A stretch of 64,000 bases of DNA, from NCBI GenBank assembly GCA_023151115.1, contig JAKLJP010000013.1, positions 62,001 through 126,000 on the forward strand. Reading direction: 5' to 3'. Under the pieces are notes generated by a model, which saw only the letters and a program-made list of their open reading frames with translations, did not search any database and had not been told where the DNA came from. This stretch comes from Anaerolineae bacterium. GTDB lineage: Bacteria; Chloroflexota; Anaerolineae; 4572-78; J111. The position numbers were made by a program, and so were the translations under genes. Below, piece after piece: positions 15,258 to 23,659 of the stretch (the first letter of the stretch is position 1; the number at the start of each line of letters is the position of its first letter).

Positions 15258-18187
15258 TATTCTTCTTGAACGACTTGGCTAAAGTAATATACTTCTTTGG
15301 CTGGTTTCAAGGGCCGCTTAAACCACAAGGGCCGGCGCAGTCCTCCGGGGCCAGGGGCGGGATGGGTCAAAGCCAGCCACTCGCGGTAGACTTGTAAAGA
15401 CTTGTTGGTATCCACATGGATGTCGCCGTGTTTATCGGTGAGCGCAGCCCGGCTAACCCTGACCTTTTGATGCCAGCAGTGCATGCCGCTGACCGGGTCG
15501 GGGTGAACGGCGTGGATAATATTCTGAGGCACACCGACATCTTCCCACCAGATACGCGAGGTATCTGGGTCGGAAGATTTGTAGGCTTTGGCTCCCTGCA
15601 CCTGGCGCATGGAAAATTCGCCGCTGCCGGTTTCCTCCAGTTTGACCAGGGCCGACGCGCCGGGGTTGATGTTCCCGGTATCGGTCAGCCGCCAGCGTCC
15701 CAGGTGGTGGCTCATGGCTACAATGCCGGGCCGGAGACCTTCCGTCACCCAAACCTTGCTGACAAAAGAGCCAATCTCTGTTTCCACTTTGATGAGGTCA
15801 TCCGTGTCTACCCCCAGCCGCCGGGCATCTTCTGGGTGCAGCCAGACCGGGTTTCTGTGGCTGATTTCGTATAACCATTTGCTATTAGCAGAACGGGTAT
15901 GGATAAGGGTCGGCAGGCGGAAAGTGGGTAAAAGCAGCATTTCACCCTCGGCAAAGTTGATGTGATCGGGGTGGACATGGCTTTTGAGATAGTAGGGCAG
16001 GGTGTATTCCGGCCCTGACCAGCCCCACTCGGCCATGACCGGCTGGTAAAATTCTAGCTTGCGGCTGGGAGTATCGAAGCCGATTTTGGCCTGTCCGTCA
16101 ATCAGGATGCCGATGGCCTGACCGTCCTTTAAAATACGGTTTTCGGAGTCAAGAGTGTAGTCTTCCGGCAAGGTAGACGGTAGACGGTAGACGGTAGACG
16201 GGGAAGAGGAGGTTCTCCCCTGCTCCCCTGCACCTCCGCTCCCCTGCTGAAATAGGGGTTGTTCGTAGGGTACATAATTCTCCCGTATCACCTCATAACA
16301 GCCGTACTTACGCATGTATTCCAGCGGGGTCATAAACTCTCTGGCGGCGGCGTCTACCAGGCCGGGGACGCTGTTTTCAAAAATCCAGCGATAATATTCC
16401 TCTACGGTGATACACTCACCGGGGGTATAAGGGCTTTCAAAGTGCTGGCGAATGCCCAGCGAGCCGTCGGGGTCAAGCCGCCAGGAGAGTTGCAGCCAAA
16501 ATTCGTCCTCTTCCCAGACTTCGCCGGGGTTGGCTTCATAGGTAAATTTGACCCGCCGGCCCTGTTTTTCCATAGCGACCCGGCGCACCGGCTGGCGAAA
16601 AGCAAGCCACATGCCGGCGTAGGTTTCCTGGCTCATCAAATCGTGGCGCTCGCCGGCGTGGCCCATGGGCAGCACATAGTCGGCAAACCAAGCTGATTCG
16701 TTCCAGGTGGGGGTCAGGGCGATGTGGCAGCCGATGAGCGCCTCATCGCGCAAAGCTCTAAGCCAGGTGAAGCCGTCGGGGTTGGTCCACACCGGGTTGT
16801 AAACGCGGGTGAAGTAAACGTCGAGCTTGCCCCGGCCTTCGAGCAGGAAGTGGGGCAGTAAAAAGCTCATTTCATAGTGGCTCAGCGGCCACTCTTTGGG
16901 AAAGAGCAGTTCGCTCCACTTTTTCTGCGGCAGCGGCGTATCGAAGGGTTCGGCCACAAATTTGTTCCAGGCGTTGGCGCTGGTCCCGCCCCGTGTGCCC
17001 ACCGAGCCGGTCAGCACGTTGAGGAAGAAGAGGGTGCGGGCCACCTGCCAGCCACCCAAGTTGCCGCTGGCCGCCGCTCGCCAGATGTGGGCCGCCAGCC
17101 GGCCCTGGCAGTCGGCCACAATTTTAGCCGCTTCGATGATTTGCTCCGCGGGCAGGCCGCTTTCCTGGGCAGCAAATTCGGGGGTGAAAGAGGCGTAAAT
17201 CTCCTTGAGCGCCCGGTCGAAATTGTCAAACGTGACTTCCCAGGCGGGCCGCTCGGCTTTGAGATAGGTATCCCAATTGACCCAGCGGCGCACAAAATCT
17301 TTGTCGTATAGGTCGTTTTGGATCAAATAATTAGCGATGGCCAGCAGCACAGCGGCTTCGGAGCCGGGCCAGACCGGCAGCCAGTGGTCGGCCAGAGAGG
17401 CGGTGTTGCTCAGACGCGGGTCGAGCACAATCAGTTTAGCCCCATCCATTTTGCCTTCCATAATTCGCTGGGCGTGCGGATTAAAGTAGTGGCCGGTTTC
17501 GAGGTGGCTGCTGAGCAGCAGGATGACACGGGCATGGGCGTAATCGGGCGAGGGCCGGTCGAAGCCGGACCACAGAAAATAACCCAACCGGGCCGAGGAG
17601 GAGCAAACATTGGTGTGGCTGTTGTGGCCGTCTACGCCCCAACTTTGGATGACCCGCTCGACTGTACCATCGTAACCGGGCCGCCCGACGTGGTACATAA
17701 TTTCGTTGTGCCGGTCTTCGATGATCGCCCGGCGCATGCGCCCCGCAATATCGTCGAGCGCTTCTTCCCAGGTAACACGAACCCATTTGCCTTCGCCGCG
17801 CCGGCCGGCCCGTTTGAGCGGGTAGAGGATGCGCTCCGGGTCAGTCATCTGGTTGAGGGTAGCCGAACCTTTGGCGCAGGTGCGGCCCCGGCTGCCCGGG
17901 TGGAGCGGGTTGCCCTCGAATTTCTGCACTTCCAACGTTTCTTTGTCCACATAGGCCAGCAGGCCGCAGGCGCTCTCGCAGTTGAAACAGACGGTGGGAA
18001 TGAGCGTGTAATGGCGCAGCTTTTTCTCCGGCCAGACTTGGGGGTCATATTCGATCCAGTCGTCCCATTTGGGGGGCGGGGGGTAGTTGGTGAGGGGGGT
18101 GGAAGGGGTGGCAGTCGCCGGGGGCGATTGGGGCTGGCGGGTCAGGTTGGTCACCGCTTGCAGGAAGCGGGCAAGGCGGTTGGTCAT
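15257..18187 (-). CDS. Molybdopterin bis-MGD oxidoreductase, catalytic subunit
   Basis: This 976-residue enzyme of the DMSO reductase / polysulfide reductase superfamily has an N-terminal 4Fe-4S site (Cys67, Cys70, Cys74, Cys104: CFNCESAC ... RTCAKG). A probable Mo/W-ligand Cys195 lies in THTNVCSSS-like context (SHTNVCSSSARLG), with an MGD-binding C-terminal domain (HPEDARRLG, VKVWVTEGLRPGIVAMSHH-like). No twin-arginine signal is visible, so the site is probably cytoplasmic. The 4Fe-4S/NrfD fusion 1.8 kb upstream on the same strand is the likely electron-transfer and membrane partner. The substrate is unknown. A family D repeat at 16170-16252 adds about 28 residues (QGSGGAGEQGRTSSS) before the LPEDYTLDSENRI segment. 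Confidence 0.88.
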   Translation of the reverse strand: MTNRLARFLQAVTNLTRQPQSPPATATPSTPLTNYPPPPKWDDWIEYDPQVWPEKKLRHYTLIPTVCFNCESACGLLAYVDKETLEVQKFEGNPLHPGSRGRTCAKGSATLNQMTDPERILYPLKRAGRRGEGKWVRVTWEEALDDIAGRMRRAIIEDRHNEIMYHVGRPGYDGTVERVIQSWGVDGHNSHTNVCSSSARLGYFLWSGFDRPSPDYAHARVILLLSSHLETGHYFNPHAQRIMEGKMDGAKLIVLDPRLSNTASLADHWLPVWPGSEAAVLLAIANYLIQNDLYDKDFVRRWVNWDTYLKAERPAWEVTFDNFDRALKEIYASFTPEFAAQESGLPAEQIIEAAKIVADCQGRLAAHIWRAAASGNLGGWQVARTLFFLNVLTGSVGTRGGTSANAWNKFVAEPFDTPLPQKKWSELLFPKEWPLSHYEMSFLLPHFLLEGRGKLDVYFTRVYNPVWTNPDGFTWLRALRDEALIGCHIALTPTWNESAWFADYVLPMGHAGERHDLMSQETYAGMWLAFRQPVRRVAMEKQGRRVKFTYEANPGEVWEEDEFWLQLSWRLDPDGSLGIRQHFESPYTPGECITVEEYYRWIFENSVPGLVDAAAREFMTPLEYMRKYGCYEVIRENYVPYEQPLFQQGSGGAGEQGRTSSSPSTVYRLPSTLPEDYTLDSENRILKDGQAIGILIDGQAKIGFDTPSRKLEFYQPVMAEWGWSGPEYTLPYYLKSHVHPDHINFAEGEMLLLPTFRLPTLIHTRSANSKWLYEISHRNPVWLHPEDARRLGVDTDDLIKVETEIGSFVSKVWVTEGLRPGIVAMSHHLGRWRLTDTGNINPGASALVKLEETGSGEFSMRQVQGAKAYKSSDPDTSRIWWEDVGVPQNIIHAVHPDPVSGMHCWHQKVRVSRAALTDKHGDIHVDTNKSLQVYREWLALTHPAPGPGGLRRPLWFKRPLKPAKEVYYFSQVVQEE
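16170..16252. repeat. Family D repeat inside the molybdopterin enzyme ORF
   Basis: On the plus strand four AGGTAGACGG-type units are followed by TCTCCCCTGCTCCCCTGC and CTCCCCTGCTG. On the coding strand this reads QQGSGGAGEQGRTSSSPSTV and onward, nearly the same peptide as the insert in the amidohydrolase at 26125-26218. The segment is low in complexity, in frame and absent from the conserved core, so it looks inserted. Confidence 0.75.
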
Positions 18188-18257
18188 ACGTTTCCTCTAA
18201 TCTTCTACCAAGCGACGCTGGAGCGAGATGGTTTTGGCTTGGCGTCCATAGATTTTT

Positions 18258-18341
18258 CTACCGATACACATCTCTCCGGTGTTTGCAGGGGAGTAACACA
18301 ACCACGGACTCTTTTTCCCGAATCTCATACCGGATACGATA
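18258..18341 (-). pseudogene. C-terminal relic of a RelE/ParE-family toxin
   Basis: The minus strand encodes 27 residues beginning YRIRYEIREKESVVV and ending KHRRDVYR before a TAG. This is the typical last beta-strand segment of RelE/ParE toxins. An in-frame TAA lies just two codons upstream and no start follows it, so the gene is broken. A 71-residue open frame at 18373-18588 on the same strand may hold other debris of the module but is not recognisable. The 18188-18716 gap otherwise contains repeat sequence (GCTACCTTGCTACC near 18597, a family K copy at 18646-18681) and no intact gene. Confidence 0.55.
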
Positions 18342-18716
18342 GTTTTACTCCTTGTTTGCTACCTGAACCGACTTACGAGTTTCCCATCATCCAACCCAAA
18401 TACCGGCAATCCCTCAATCCAAAGGCTTTTGCCTCCGGCAATCCCCGCCGGATCTGTGGTTCGGTCAAGCGGGTTTTGGCCCCCAAATCTTCAGGCAATG
18501 ATGCGCAGGCCGATAACGGTTCTACAATGCCTTCGGAAAGCATGCGTACCTGGGCTACAGAGACAAGGACGGTAGACAGGGAAATCATACGGCTCTGCTA
18601 CCTTGCTACCTGCTACCTTTTCATTACGTGTGCCCGAAAGGGTATCGGTGGTGTGTGCGCTAGCTCGTGACGACTCCTTTGATTCAATTGGCTGCGCTTA
18701 TTCTGATATGATTATA

Positions 18717-19628
18717 TCACGAAATCAGAGAAGTGCTTGACTGTGAAGGGGTCGTCTCGGCCCAGCCTAACTTCACAAACAGCCACGGCGCGCCGAGCGC
18801 GCCCCACAAACCCATCAAGCCGTAACGAAAGAACCGAAAGAGGTTCTCCGGCTCCCAACCGGCAAAGGCCAGGCGCAGCCCCAGCCACAAGCCCAGCATG
18901 ACCGCTGTACCGAGGGCGAACCGCAGCGCCCGTAAGCGCCAGGGGCCATCCACCTCAAAGCCGAGCCAGCGACGTTCCAGGGCAAAGCCAATCCCCAGGC
19001 CGAACATCACTGCGCTGACCGTGATACCCTCGCTGGTGGGAAAAAGGAATGCGAGCAGGGTGGGGAAGGCTAACGCCAAACCCAGTTGCCAGACCAGACC
19101 TTTCGCCTTTAGCCAGATTTCCAGGGTGGGTTCCAGCCACAGATACAATAACAACAGGCCGGCTCCAAGCAGATGGCCGCCTACCAGATCGGTGGGGAAG
19201 TGAACGCCCAGATAAAGCCGGGATAGGGAGATGAAAATAATCAACAGCCCGGCCAGCCACCAGGCCCAGGCCCGTCGAAATTGGCTGGCCAGGTAGCCCC
19301 AGACCACCACCGCGTTTTGAGCATGGCCGCTTGGCAGGCCGCCGCCGGGGGCCAGGGCGAGCTGGCGCACACGGGGGTCATATTCAAAGGGCCGAGGCTG
19401 GTTAACCACAAATTTTGCTGCGGCGTTGAGATAGGCCGACAGCAAAAACAACAGGGTTAAGCGCACCCCAAGGCGGCGGTTGACACACCAGTAGAGGCCG
19501 GGCAAGGCCAACAAATAAAAAAGTTCTTCACCCATCATCGTCAAGGTGATGAAGGGCAGATCAAGCCAGGGGCTAAAACGCTGCAACCATAAAACAACTT
19601 GCAGGCCCCAATCGAGGGTGCTATCCAT
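18717..19628 (-). CDS. PAP2-family membrane phosphatase
   Basis: This 303-residue polytopic membrane protein has the three PAP2 signatures: KFVVNQPRP (C1), PSGHAQN (C2) and SRLYLGVHFPTD (C3), with the catalytic His in the last. It has about seven hydrophobic helices. Relatives remove phosphate from undecaprenyl pyrophosphate, phosphatidic acid or similar lipids on the outer face; the substrate is not determined. The ATG starts one base after the dodecin stop codon, so the two are translationally coupled. Confidence 0.9.
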   Translation of the reverse strand: MDSTLDWGLQVVLWLQRFSPWLDLPFITLTMMGEELFYLLALPGLYWCVNRRLGVRLTLLFLLSAYLNAAAKFVVNQPRPFEYDPRVRQLALAPGGGLPSGHAQNAVVVWGYLASQFRRAWAWWLAGLLIIFISLSRLYLGVHFPTDLVGGHLLGAGLLLLYLWLEPTLEIWLKAKGLVWQLGLALAFPTLLAFLFPTSEGITVSAVMFGLGIGFALERRWLGFEVDGPWRLRALRFALGTAVMLGLWLGLRLAFAGWEPENLFRFFRYGLMGLWGALGAPWLFVKLGWAETTPSQSSTSLIS

Positions 19629-19629
19629 C

Positions 19630-19851
19630 TTAAGCGGAGGGTTGATCTTCGATGGTAAAACCTATTTTGACCGTAACCTGCCAGTAGGCGATCTGGTTGT
19701 TTTCAATCTGGCCGCGCGTTTCGACCACCTCAAACCACCTCAAATTACGAATGGTTTCGGCGGCTTTAGCAATTGCGTTCTGAACCGCATCTTCCAGGCC
19801 AATTTTGGATGACCCGACCAGTTCTATTTTTTTATAAGTGTGCTCGCTCAC
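19630..19851 (-). CDS. Dodecin, flavin-storage protein
   Basis: This 73-residue protein matches dodecin throughout ([20 protein letters not shown] ... [13 protein letters not shown] ... [14 protein letters not shown]). Trp39 is the expected flavin-stacking residue in RWFEV. Dodecins form hollow dodecamers that bind FMN or riboflavin. The start is GTG at 19851 with GAAAGGAG six bases upstream. It is coupled to the downstream PAP2 gene. The preceding 136-bp gap to the FeS-NrfD gene holds no convincing gene. Confidence 0.95.
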   Translation of the reverse strand: MSEHTYKKIELVGSSKIGLEDAVQNAIAKAAETIRNLRWFEVVETRGQIENNQIAYWQVTVKIGFTIEDQPSA

Positions 19852-19987
19852 AGTAAACTCCTTTCATTTGATAAATTGCTGCTCTTTTAGTTGCCGGCAT
19901 CATCGGCCAAAATAGCCAAGATTTCGGCATGCAGGTGTCCTTTGGCCGCCACCACAAATTTAACTCATAAGCCGGCTAAAAATTCTC

Positions 19988-21733
19988 TTATGAATTAGGT
20001 ATCTCCTGAGGAGCCATTACAAAGGCGTACTCAAAGAAATACAGGCCGGTCAGTGCAGCCGCTACGGCGACGAGGAGCGGTAGAAAGGCCAGCGACCCGA
20101 TAAAGGCGCTCACCAATAAGATGATTAATGGCAGTAGATGGCCCAGCCCCATCGAACCCCACCAGAAAAAGCGGCGATATTTGCCGGCGTGAATGGCATG
20201 CGTGGCGCGGGCAGCTGTCTCGGAGGCGTGGGGCATACCAAATTCGCCCAAGAGGGCCACAAACAGATCAAGGCTCAGGGTGAGGCCAAAAATCCAGGCC
20301 AGGCCGACGACCATTGGCTGGGGCATGGGCACAAAAAAGCCCAATATTAGCAATACCCCTGAGCCGGCCAGCAGCGCCTGGAGCAGCAGATGAAAGGGCA
20401 AAAGTGTGCTCTGCCACAGATCGCGCCCTTCGGCCTGGCCAAACAGAAAGGCAGTGTAAACCGCCGAACCAACGGCCAAAATAAATCCCAGGCCCAGGAA
20501 GACTGGCCGCGCAATATTCGCTAGAGAAAAGGAGAGCAGCCCCAACCAGACCCCTCCTTCTACCAGCAGCCACAGCCCGGAAACCAGACTGAAACCGACA
20601 AGAATAAAAGCGCCGCGCGTGAGCCACGATTTCCACTGGGGGCGGGTCAGGATGGTAAAAAAGCGGGCCGGTTTATCCAGGTCAACCACCAGCAGCAGCG
20701 TGGTCAGGCCGATAAAAAGCAGGGCGATAAAGTTGCCCAGCAGCGCCAGAGGACGGCTAAAGCTGACCCAATCAAGCCCAAAAAAGACGGCCAGCAACGC
20801 GAATACGCCGCTGCCAATCGCTTTGGTCACCAAATAAGCCGGCACCGGCCAATGCCAGGGAACTTCGTGCTGGGCATTGTAGCCAGTCTGCACCATCTGC
20901 TCGGCCAGACGGCCCTCGCCCCAATAAATTGGCCCCCACTCGCTGTAACCCTGGGGAGATGGGCTGCGGATGGATGTACCGGAAAGCGATTTACGATTTA
21001 CGATTTTCGATTTACGATTTACGATTTTCAATTTACGATTTTCGATGGGAGGCGTAGGGTGGGTAATAGGTCTATTCCCGGTCTCCGGTCTCCGGTCTCC
21101 GGTCGCACTCCGGCGAGCGGCTTGCAGCGGAATCACATCCGCCCACATAGACGAAGACCCCAAGTGCGCCGCTGTCGGGGTCAAGGTGACTTCGTCGCCG
21201 TCAATGTAGAAAAGCTTGGGGGCTGTGCCCTGTTCCGGCTTGCGCACGCTGACTTTTTCTCGCGCTACCAGATGGCTGATGTTGCTGTCAGGGTCGTCCA
21301 GGTCGCCGGCGATGATGGATTGGGTGGGACAAACAATCACGCAGGCCGGCTCCAGGCCCAATTCGGTGCGGTGGGAGCAGTAGTGACATTTGGCGGCGGT
21401 GTGGGTGTCGGGATCAATGTAAATGGCGTCGTACGGACAGGCCTGCATGCAGGCTTTGCAGCCAATACAAACTCGCGAGTCGAACTCGACGATGCCATCG
21501 CTGCGCTGGTACATAGCCGTCACCGGGCAAATGCGAACGCAGGGCGGGTTGGCGCAGTGGTTGCAGCGCGTTACCTGGAAATGGCGGCGGGTGTGGGGAA
21601 AAGCGCCCTTTTCAACATATTTGACCCAAGTGCGGTAGACTCCCAGAGGAACTTGGTTTTCAGATTTGCAGGCGGTGCTACAGGCGTGACAGCCAATACA
21701 GGTGCGGTTATCTATAACAAAGCCATAATTCAC
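19988..21733 (-). CDS. 4Fe-4S electron-transfer subunit fused to NrfD membrane anchor
   Basis: This 581-residue fusion combines what are usually two subunits (PsrB and PsrC types). The N-terminal part has 16 cysteines in four sets (12/15/18/22, 57/60/65/69, 89/92/95/99, 116/119/131/135) for four 4Fe-4S clusters. The C-terminal part (about 300-581) has roughly eight membrane helices of the NrfD type, which handle quinol. It probably wires the molybdopterin enzyme encoded downstream to the quinone pool. The linker (about 205-255) is made of translated repeat DNA (20985-21112). The start is GTG with AAGGAGG upstream; it overlaps the methyltransferase stop by 4 bp (GTGA). Confidence 0.87.
   Translation of the reverse strand: MNYGFVIDNRTCIGCHACSTACKSENQVPLGVYRTWVKYVEKGAFPHTRRHFQVTRCNHCANPPCVRICPVTAMYQRSDGIVEFDSRVCIGCKACMQACPYDAIYIDPDTHTAAKCHYCSHRTELGLEPACVIVCPTQSIIAGDLDDPDSNISHLVAREKVSVRKPEQGTAPKLFYIDGDEVTLTPTAAHLGSSSMWADVIPLQAARRSATGDRRPETGNRPITHPTPPIENRKLKIVNRKSKIVNRKSLSGTSIRSPSPQGYSEWGPIYWGEGRLAEQMVQTGYNAQHEVPWHWPVPAYLVTKAIGSGVFALLAVFFGLDWVSFSRPLALLGNFIALLFIGLTTLLLVVDLDKPARFFTILTRPQWKSWLTRGAFILVGFSLVSGLWLLVEGGVWLGLLSFSLANIARPVFLGLGFILAVGSAVYTAFLFGQAEGRDLWQSTLLPFHLLLQALLAGSGVLLILGFFVPMPQPMVVGLAWIFGLTLSLDLFVALLGEFGMPHASETAARATHAIHAGKYRRFFWWGSMGLGHLLPLIILLVSAFIGSLAFLPLLVAVAAALTGLYFFEYAFVMAPQEIPNS
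20985..21112. repeat. GATTTACGATTT and GGTCTCC repeats inside the FeS-NrfD ORF
   Basis: The plus strand shows alternating CGATTTACGATTTTCGATTT units followed by tandem CCGGTCTCCGGTCTCCGG. On the coding strand they read GDRRPETGNRP and IENRKLKIVNRKSKIVNRK, which forms the linker between the ferredoxin and NrfD parts. The same GATTTACG unit recurs between genes at 27939-27992. Confidence 0.75.
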
Positions 21734-23310
21734 GCTGGCCTCCTTGCCAGGATGAAAATTTGTTGGCAGGTCAATTCCGCTTCCTCATAATCGGACAGTT
21801 CGACCCGCACGGCGGGAGTGAGATGAGTCAGCGCCTGGGGATTCTCTTCTGTTTGCCACTGTTCGATCCGAAGAAATTTCTCGAAGGCGAGACGATATTG
21901 GCGCTCGCGCCAGCGATTGAGGATGACCGAATTAGGTTGTGGCAAGTTAGCTTCATGACGCAGGTGTGACCAGGCCGACGTTCCATCCGCCGCAAACGCG
22001 CCGTTCAGGGTAGGAAAGGGGATGATATTGGCTACCAAAATCCCACCCGGCTGCAATACCCGCGTGGCTTCGGCCAACAGACCTTCGACATCGGGAGCAT
22101 GATGCAAGTGATTGAGGCAGATAACTGCCTCAAAACTTCTGTCGGGAAAGGGTAGCCGGGTCAGGTCGGCCAGTTCGATTTTTATCCCGTTCCACTTTAG
22201 CTTCAAACCGGCGTGCTGCGCCAGGGCTTGATAGTACAGCGCGGTGGCTGTCTCCCAGGCTTTGACATACTTGCCACGTTGGAACAGGCGTTGGGCCAGG
22301 CTGGCCGTAGGTAAATAGGCCGGCGGAATATGGAGGTCGGCCCCAACCATTTTGTAGCCAGCGGAATTAAAGAGGAGCGTTTGCGCAGCCAACGGCCCGC
22401 AGGCCAAATCTAAAAGCCGGGCATTTTTGAGGGACACGCCGGCCTGTTCCAGCAGCTTGACCGCCCGCTGGAAGGTCTGCGCGTCAGTCTCAGCATGCCG
22501 CGCCGAGTCGATGAGATGCCGGTAATCAGGCGGCTGCTGAAAGATGGCGGCGGCGAAGGTGGGCAAATCGGGGTGGCCGAAATCCTGGAGCATCGTTTTG
22601 ACCGCCGCCTCCGGGCATGCGGCCAACCATTGCATAACCGAGGTCATACAGTTGAGTTCCCCGGCCATATCGGTGAGTATTTTGTTGTCCACTGCCGCCA
22701 GCGTGGGGCTGCCGCCGCTCAACTCGCGCAAGTAGGCCAGCCCGGCCTGAGTGTCGAAGCAGGTAGCATACCAGGCTGCCGTCAGCAGCCGCCAGGGACG
22801 CCAATGGGGGTTGGTATTGCCGGCCATATCACGGCAATAGGCGGCCAGCCACACCCCGGTTTCGGGCGCAGTGGGGCGGTTGAGCAGGCGGCGGATCAGG
22901 GTGGGCATATTATAGCGCGCCGGTAGAGGGTGGAAGTCACTGAAGAAAGTCACCAGTCGTTCATCTTTGGTCTGAGCAATCCAGTTGACCAGCTCGACGT
23001 GGCAATCCAAGTCATTGGCGGCGTCGCTCAGGATTTCGGCCAGGTGTTCCGAGATGACCGGCTGGCCGGTATTGAGCCACATCAGATAGGGCCAGGCTTT
23101 ATCCGTATCAAATTCCGCCGCCAGCCAGACCATTGTTACTACCCGCCAGCGCAGTGCGTCAGGGGTGCTCAGGTGGCCGCTGGATTTGATCAGTTCAAAC
23201 AACCATTCCCCCAATCCCGGTTCGCGGGGCATTTGCATCAACTGGCGCAGTTGCTCTTCGATACTATCGGGAATGGTGGTGAAGGTGGGAAGCGTGAGCG
23301 TTTGGGTCAT
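21730..23310 (-). CDS. SAM-dependent methyltransferase with long N-terminal domain
   Basis: In this 526-residue protein the C-terminal third is a class I methyltransferase: LLDLACGPLAAQT (motif I), VGADLHIPP, FEAVICLNHLHHAPDVEG (motif IV) and TRVLQPGGILVANI. The N-terminal 280 residues are helical, Trp-rich and unrecognised; they could bind the substrate. The frame opens at 23472, but that portion translates repeat DNA, so ATG 23310 is preferred although its ribosome site is weak. The 4-bp overlap with the FeS-NrfD fusion suggests one transcription unit and perhaps a role with that complex. Confidence 0.72.
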   Translation of the reverse strand: MTQTLTLPTFTTIPDSIEEQLRQLMQMPREPGLGEWLFELIKSSGHLSTPDALRWRVVTMVWLAAEFDTDKAWPYLMWLNTGQPVISEHLAEILSDAANDLDCHVELVNWIAQTKDERLVTFFSDFHPLPARYNMPTLIRRLLNRPTAPETGVWLAAYCRDMAGNTNPHWRPWRLLTAAWYATCFDTQAGLAYLRELSGGSPTLAAVDNKILTDMAGELNCMTSVMQWLAACPEAAVKTMLQDFGHPDLPTFAAAIFQQPPDYRHLIDSARHAETDAQTFQRAVKLLEQAGVSLKNARLLDLACGPLAAQTLLFNSAGYKMVGADLHIPPAYLPTASLAQRLFQRGKYVKAWETATALYYQALAQHAGLKLKWNGIKIELADLTRLPFPDRSFEAVICLNHLHHAPDVEGLLAEATRVLQPGGILVANIIPFPTLNGAFAADGTSAWSHLRHEANLPQPNSVILNRWRERQYRLAFEKFLRIEQWQTEENPQALTHLTPAVRVELSDYEEAELTCQQIFILARRPA

Positions 23311-23332
23311 CGGCAATTCAATCCTTGTGTCC

Positions 23333-23413
23333 AGACCGAAGACCGGGGACCCCCTCCCCCTCCGAGGGGGAGGGTTAGGGTGGGGGTGCGGTCTTCGGTC
23401 GCCGGTCTTCGGC
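23333..23413. repeat. GACCGAAGACCGG / GGTCTTCGG repeat with C-rich centre
   Basis: GACCGAAGACCGGGGA faces TGCGGTCTTCGGTCGCCGG across a CCCCCTCCCCCTCCGAGGGG-type centre that is itself a palindrome. It lies upstream of the methyltransferase start and looks like intergenic repeat DNA. A related GACCGAAGACCGG copy precedes the unrecognised gene at 59276. Confidence 0.65.
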
Positions 23414-23503
23414 CATTTGACAGTATGATACGGAAAAATGGGGGTGAAATCAAATTTTTGGCTCCGGCGCAATCTCCAATCTGCAAATGCCGGGTAAATA
23501 TGT

Positions 23504-23509
23504 TATACT
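23504..23509 (+). promoter_or_regulatory. Probable -10 element for the acyl-CoA dehydrogenase gene
   Basis: TATACT with a TG extension (TGTTATACT) is preceded 17 bases earlier by CTGCAA (23481-23486), a weak -35. Transcription would start near 23516, only a few bases before the large palindrome at 23521-23634. Confidence 0.4.
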
Positions 23510-23520
23510 CTATTCAATTC

Positions 23521-23634
23521 GTAACTGCTCAGACATGTCATTTCGACCGAAGGGAGAAATCTCTGATGGCTATGTAACACTGTAAGGATTTCTCGGCCTA
23601 CGGCCTCGAAATGACATGAGGGCTGAGCAGTTAC
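23521..23634. repeat. Large 114-bp palindrome in the acyl-CoA dehydrogenase leader
   Basis: GTAACTGCTCAG (23521-23532) is perfectly inverted at 23623-23634. Inner arms CATGTCATTTCGACC and CGAAATGACATG, and GAGAAATC / GATTTCTC, continue the symmetry. The ATTTCGACCGAAGGGAGAAA motif is of a type seen as dispersed repeats in many environmental genomes (general impression). It ends 25 bp before the start codon, so it would form the 5' untranslated region. Confidence 0.75.
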
Positions 23635-23659
23635 CTCAACTCAACGTAGAGGTGTTTCG

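Noticed and set aside
18373..18588. 71-residue minus-strand frame near the toxin relic
   Set aside because: No recognisable antitoxin motif; likely debris.
17318..18670. Plus-strand frame of 450 codons
   Set aside because: Mostly the complement of the molybdopterin enzyme; the remainder covers repeat DNA and the RelE relic on the other strand.
19887..19955. 22-residue minus-strand frame (VVAAKGHLHAEILAILAD) before dodecin
   Set aside because: Looks protein-like, but is very short and lacks a ribosome site; probably chance or a fragment.
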